Positions 4,149-5,054 of a stretch of 5,054 nt of DNA are shown here, piece by piece (position 1 is the stretch's first letter; each line of letters starts with the position of its first letter). Location: the NCBI GenBank assembly GCA_030672465.1, contig DAOVGJ010000151.1, positions 1 to 5,054 on the forward strand, given 5' to 3'. The stretch is from Pseudomonadota bacterium. Its GTDB lineage: Bacteria; Desulfobacterota; BSN033; WVXP01; G020346125. The translations under genes and the position numbers were made by a program. The notes under the pieces are model-generated. The model did not search any database, was not told the origin of the DNA, and saw only the letters and a list, made by a program, of their open reading frames with translations.

Positions 4149-4894
4149 CAAGGGCTCCAGTGCAAGGTCCTCCTCTGTATCCGGGCCAGCTCCCGAACTC
4201 CCTTCGATGCCAGCGCGGTCATCTCATCCATCTCTTGTTTGGTGAAGCTGGACTCCTCCGCCGTCCCCTGAATCTCAACAAAATTCCCACTCCCGGCCAT
4301 TACGAAATTCATATCTACCTCTGCCAGAACATCCTCCTCATAGGTCATATCGAGGAGGAAATCATCCCCTATTCTCCCAACACTAACGGCCGCCACCGAA
4401 TCCCTTATGGGGATTTCCCGGATTATCCCCCGTTCCCTCATGGTATGGAAGGCATCCACCAAGGCCACATATGCCCCAGTTATGGCAGCGGTTCTGGTCC
4501 CACCATCGGCCTGAATCACATCGCAATCGACCCACAACGTTCTCTCTCCAAAACCATTCAAATCCGATATGGATCTTAGCGACCGTCCGATCAACCGCTG
4601 GATCTCGAAATTTCTCCCGTGCGTCCTCACGATGAACTCTCGAGTGTTCCGTGTTTCGGTGGCACGGGGGAGCATGGCGTATTCAGCGGTGACCCAGCTC
4701 TTGCCCGTATTCTTTAAAAAGGCGGGAACCTTTTCCTCCACACTAACGGCACAAACCACCCGTGTATCTCCCAATTCGATCAGGACCGAACCCTCGGCAT
4801 GTTTCAGGTAATATCGGGTAATCCTCACCTTCCTCAATCTATCCAGGGGTCTTCCGTCCGATCTGATCCGTTGGCCGGCAATGGTATTTGCCAT
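4148..4894 (-). CDS. rph: Ribonuclease PH (tRNA 3'-end phosphorolytic exonuclease)
   Basis: RNase PH uses phosphate to remove nucleotides from tRNA precursor 3' ends. The 248-residue product is slightly longer than usual. Conserved features: R-S-D-G-R-P at 11-16; K-H-A-E-G-S-V-L (31-38) and G-D-T (42-44); T-A-E-Y (69-72); T-R-N-T-R-E (81-86); E-I-Q-R-L-I-G-R-S-L-R (97-107); phosphate-binding Q-A-D-G-G-T-R-T (128-135); catalytic aspartates 182 and 188 in L-D-M-T-Y-E-E-D; and E-V-D-M-N. The stretch between R-E and E-I-Q is one residue shorter than in E. coli as I recall it, and diverges from the usual G-G-R-T form. The frame stays open to 5020, but family homology begins just after the ATG at 4894. 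No SD precedes that ATG, and a promoter lies almost on top of it, suggesting a leaderless mRNA. First gene of rph-rdgB-tRNA-Pro. Confidence 0.95.
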   Translation of the reverse strand: MANTIAGQRIRSDGRPLDRLRKVRITRYYLKHAEGSVLIELGDTRVVCAVSVEEKVPAFLKNTGKSWVTAEYAMLPRATETRNTREFIVRTHGRNFEIQRLIGRSLRSISDLNGFGERTLWVDCDVIQADGGTRTAAITGAYVALVDAFHTMRERGIIREIPIRDSVAAVSVGRIGDDFLLDMTYEEDVLAEVDMNFVMAGSGNFVEIQGTAEESSFTKQEMDEMTALASKGVRELARIQRRTLHWSP

Positions 4895-4901
4895 GGGAGA
4901 T

Positions 4902-4929
4902 ATATTACAGAAAAGACAAATCCTGTCAA
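4902..4929 (-). promoter_or_regulatory. Probable rph promoter, giving a leaderless mRNA
   Basis: Minus-strand TTGACA (4929-4924) and TAATAT (4907-4902, four of six consensus positions) are 16 bp apart. Seven bases separate the -10 box from the rph ATG, so the expected transcription start falls at or within a few bases of the A of the ATG. Confidence 0.6.
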
Positions 4930-4943
4930 TGGAATATGAAAGA

Positions 4944-4960
4944 GGAGTTTCCGGACTTTT
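4944..4960 (-). repeat. 17-bp word upstream of rph promoter, shared with tRNA promoter
   Basis: The plus strand reads GGAGTTTCCGGACTTTT, one mismatch from 2643-2659, and ends 14 bp before the -35 box. It lies within a larger imperfect palindrome, GAGGAG (4942-4947) with CTCCTC (4964-4969). Confidence 0.55.
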
Positions 4961-5017
4961 GGGCTCCTCCCAACGCCCGATCGCCCAAATTACTTTGAGC
5001 CACCCAAATAGCAATTC

Positions 5018-5042
5018 CAAATGTCAAAATTCAAATGTCAAA
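5018..5042. repeat. Short tandem repeat CAAATGTCAAA
   Basis: Two exact copies of CAAATGTCAAA (5018-5028 and 5032-5042) lie 14 bp apart in non-coding DNA upstream of rph. The TTGACA-like words they form on the minus strand have no matching -10 box, so I do not call them promoters. Confidence 0.6.
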
Positions 5043-5054
5043 TAAAATCCCAAT

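Noticed and set aside
4895..5020. N-terminal extension of rph to the first ATG at 5020
   Set aside because: The added 42 residues do not resemble the family, and the extension would run through the promoter and the shared 17-bp word.
5022..5041. TTGACA words on the minus strand as an upstream rph promoter
   Set aside because: No -10-like hexamer lies 16-18 bp downstream of either copy, and they belong to a short tandem repeat.

Overview
The window is bacterial chromosomal DNA, almost entirely coded on the minus strand. It carries housekeeping genes for protein quality control and tRNA supply. Read in the direction of transcription (high to low coordinates) the order is: rph (RNase PH), rdgB (house-cleaning NTP pyrophosphatase), tRNA-Pro(UGG), an interrupting stretch with a small plus-strand gene and a repeat-rich non-coding region, then tRNA-Arg(UCU), tRNA-His(GUG), tRNA-Arg(UCG), tRNA-Lys(CUU), tRNA-Leu(UAG), tig (trigger factor), clpP, and the first 13 codons of clpX. 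From general knowledge, tig-clpP-clpX is widespread, and having tRNA genes plus rph/rdgB beside it is reminiscent of Desulfobacterota (former Deltaproteobacteria). The trigger factor and ClpP sequences fit that, but the assignment is an inference and not firm.

Two minus-strand transcription units can be read. The first starts at a TTGACA/TAATAT promoter placed so close to the rph ATG that the mRNA should be leaderless. It covers rph, rdgB and tRNA-Pro, and the rdgB stop codon is formed by nucleotides 8-10 of the tRNA. The second starts at a perfect TTGACA-17 bp-TATAAT promoter 14 bp upstream of tRNA-Arg(UCU). It can run through five tRNAs into tig, clpP and clpX, since no terminator or promoter is visible in the 36-nt tRNA-Leu/tig gap. 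A terminator-like hairpin built partly from the 3' end of tRNA-His could attenuate this unit after the second tRNA.

The non-coding stretch 2587-3072 is the unusual part. It holds a GC-rich segment of about 180 nt bounded by a 22-position imperfect inverted repeat and containing several nested hairpins (2656-2840). A diverged, truncated second copy of the left end follows (2909-2976, 79% identical over 68 nt). A 17-bp word from the left edge of the element recurs upstream of the rph promoter with nearly the same spacing to the -35 box (14 versus 13 bp). This element is a candidate structured RNA or small non-autonomous mobile repeat that I cannot assign to a known family. The plus-strand gene at 3073-3429, encoding a small exported protein, lies between it and tRNA-Pro.

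The genes connect functionally. RNase PH trims tRNA 3' ends, and trigger factor and ClpXP handle nascent and damaged proteins. RdgB protects the nucleotide pool.
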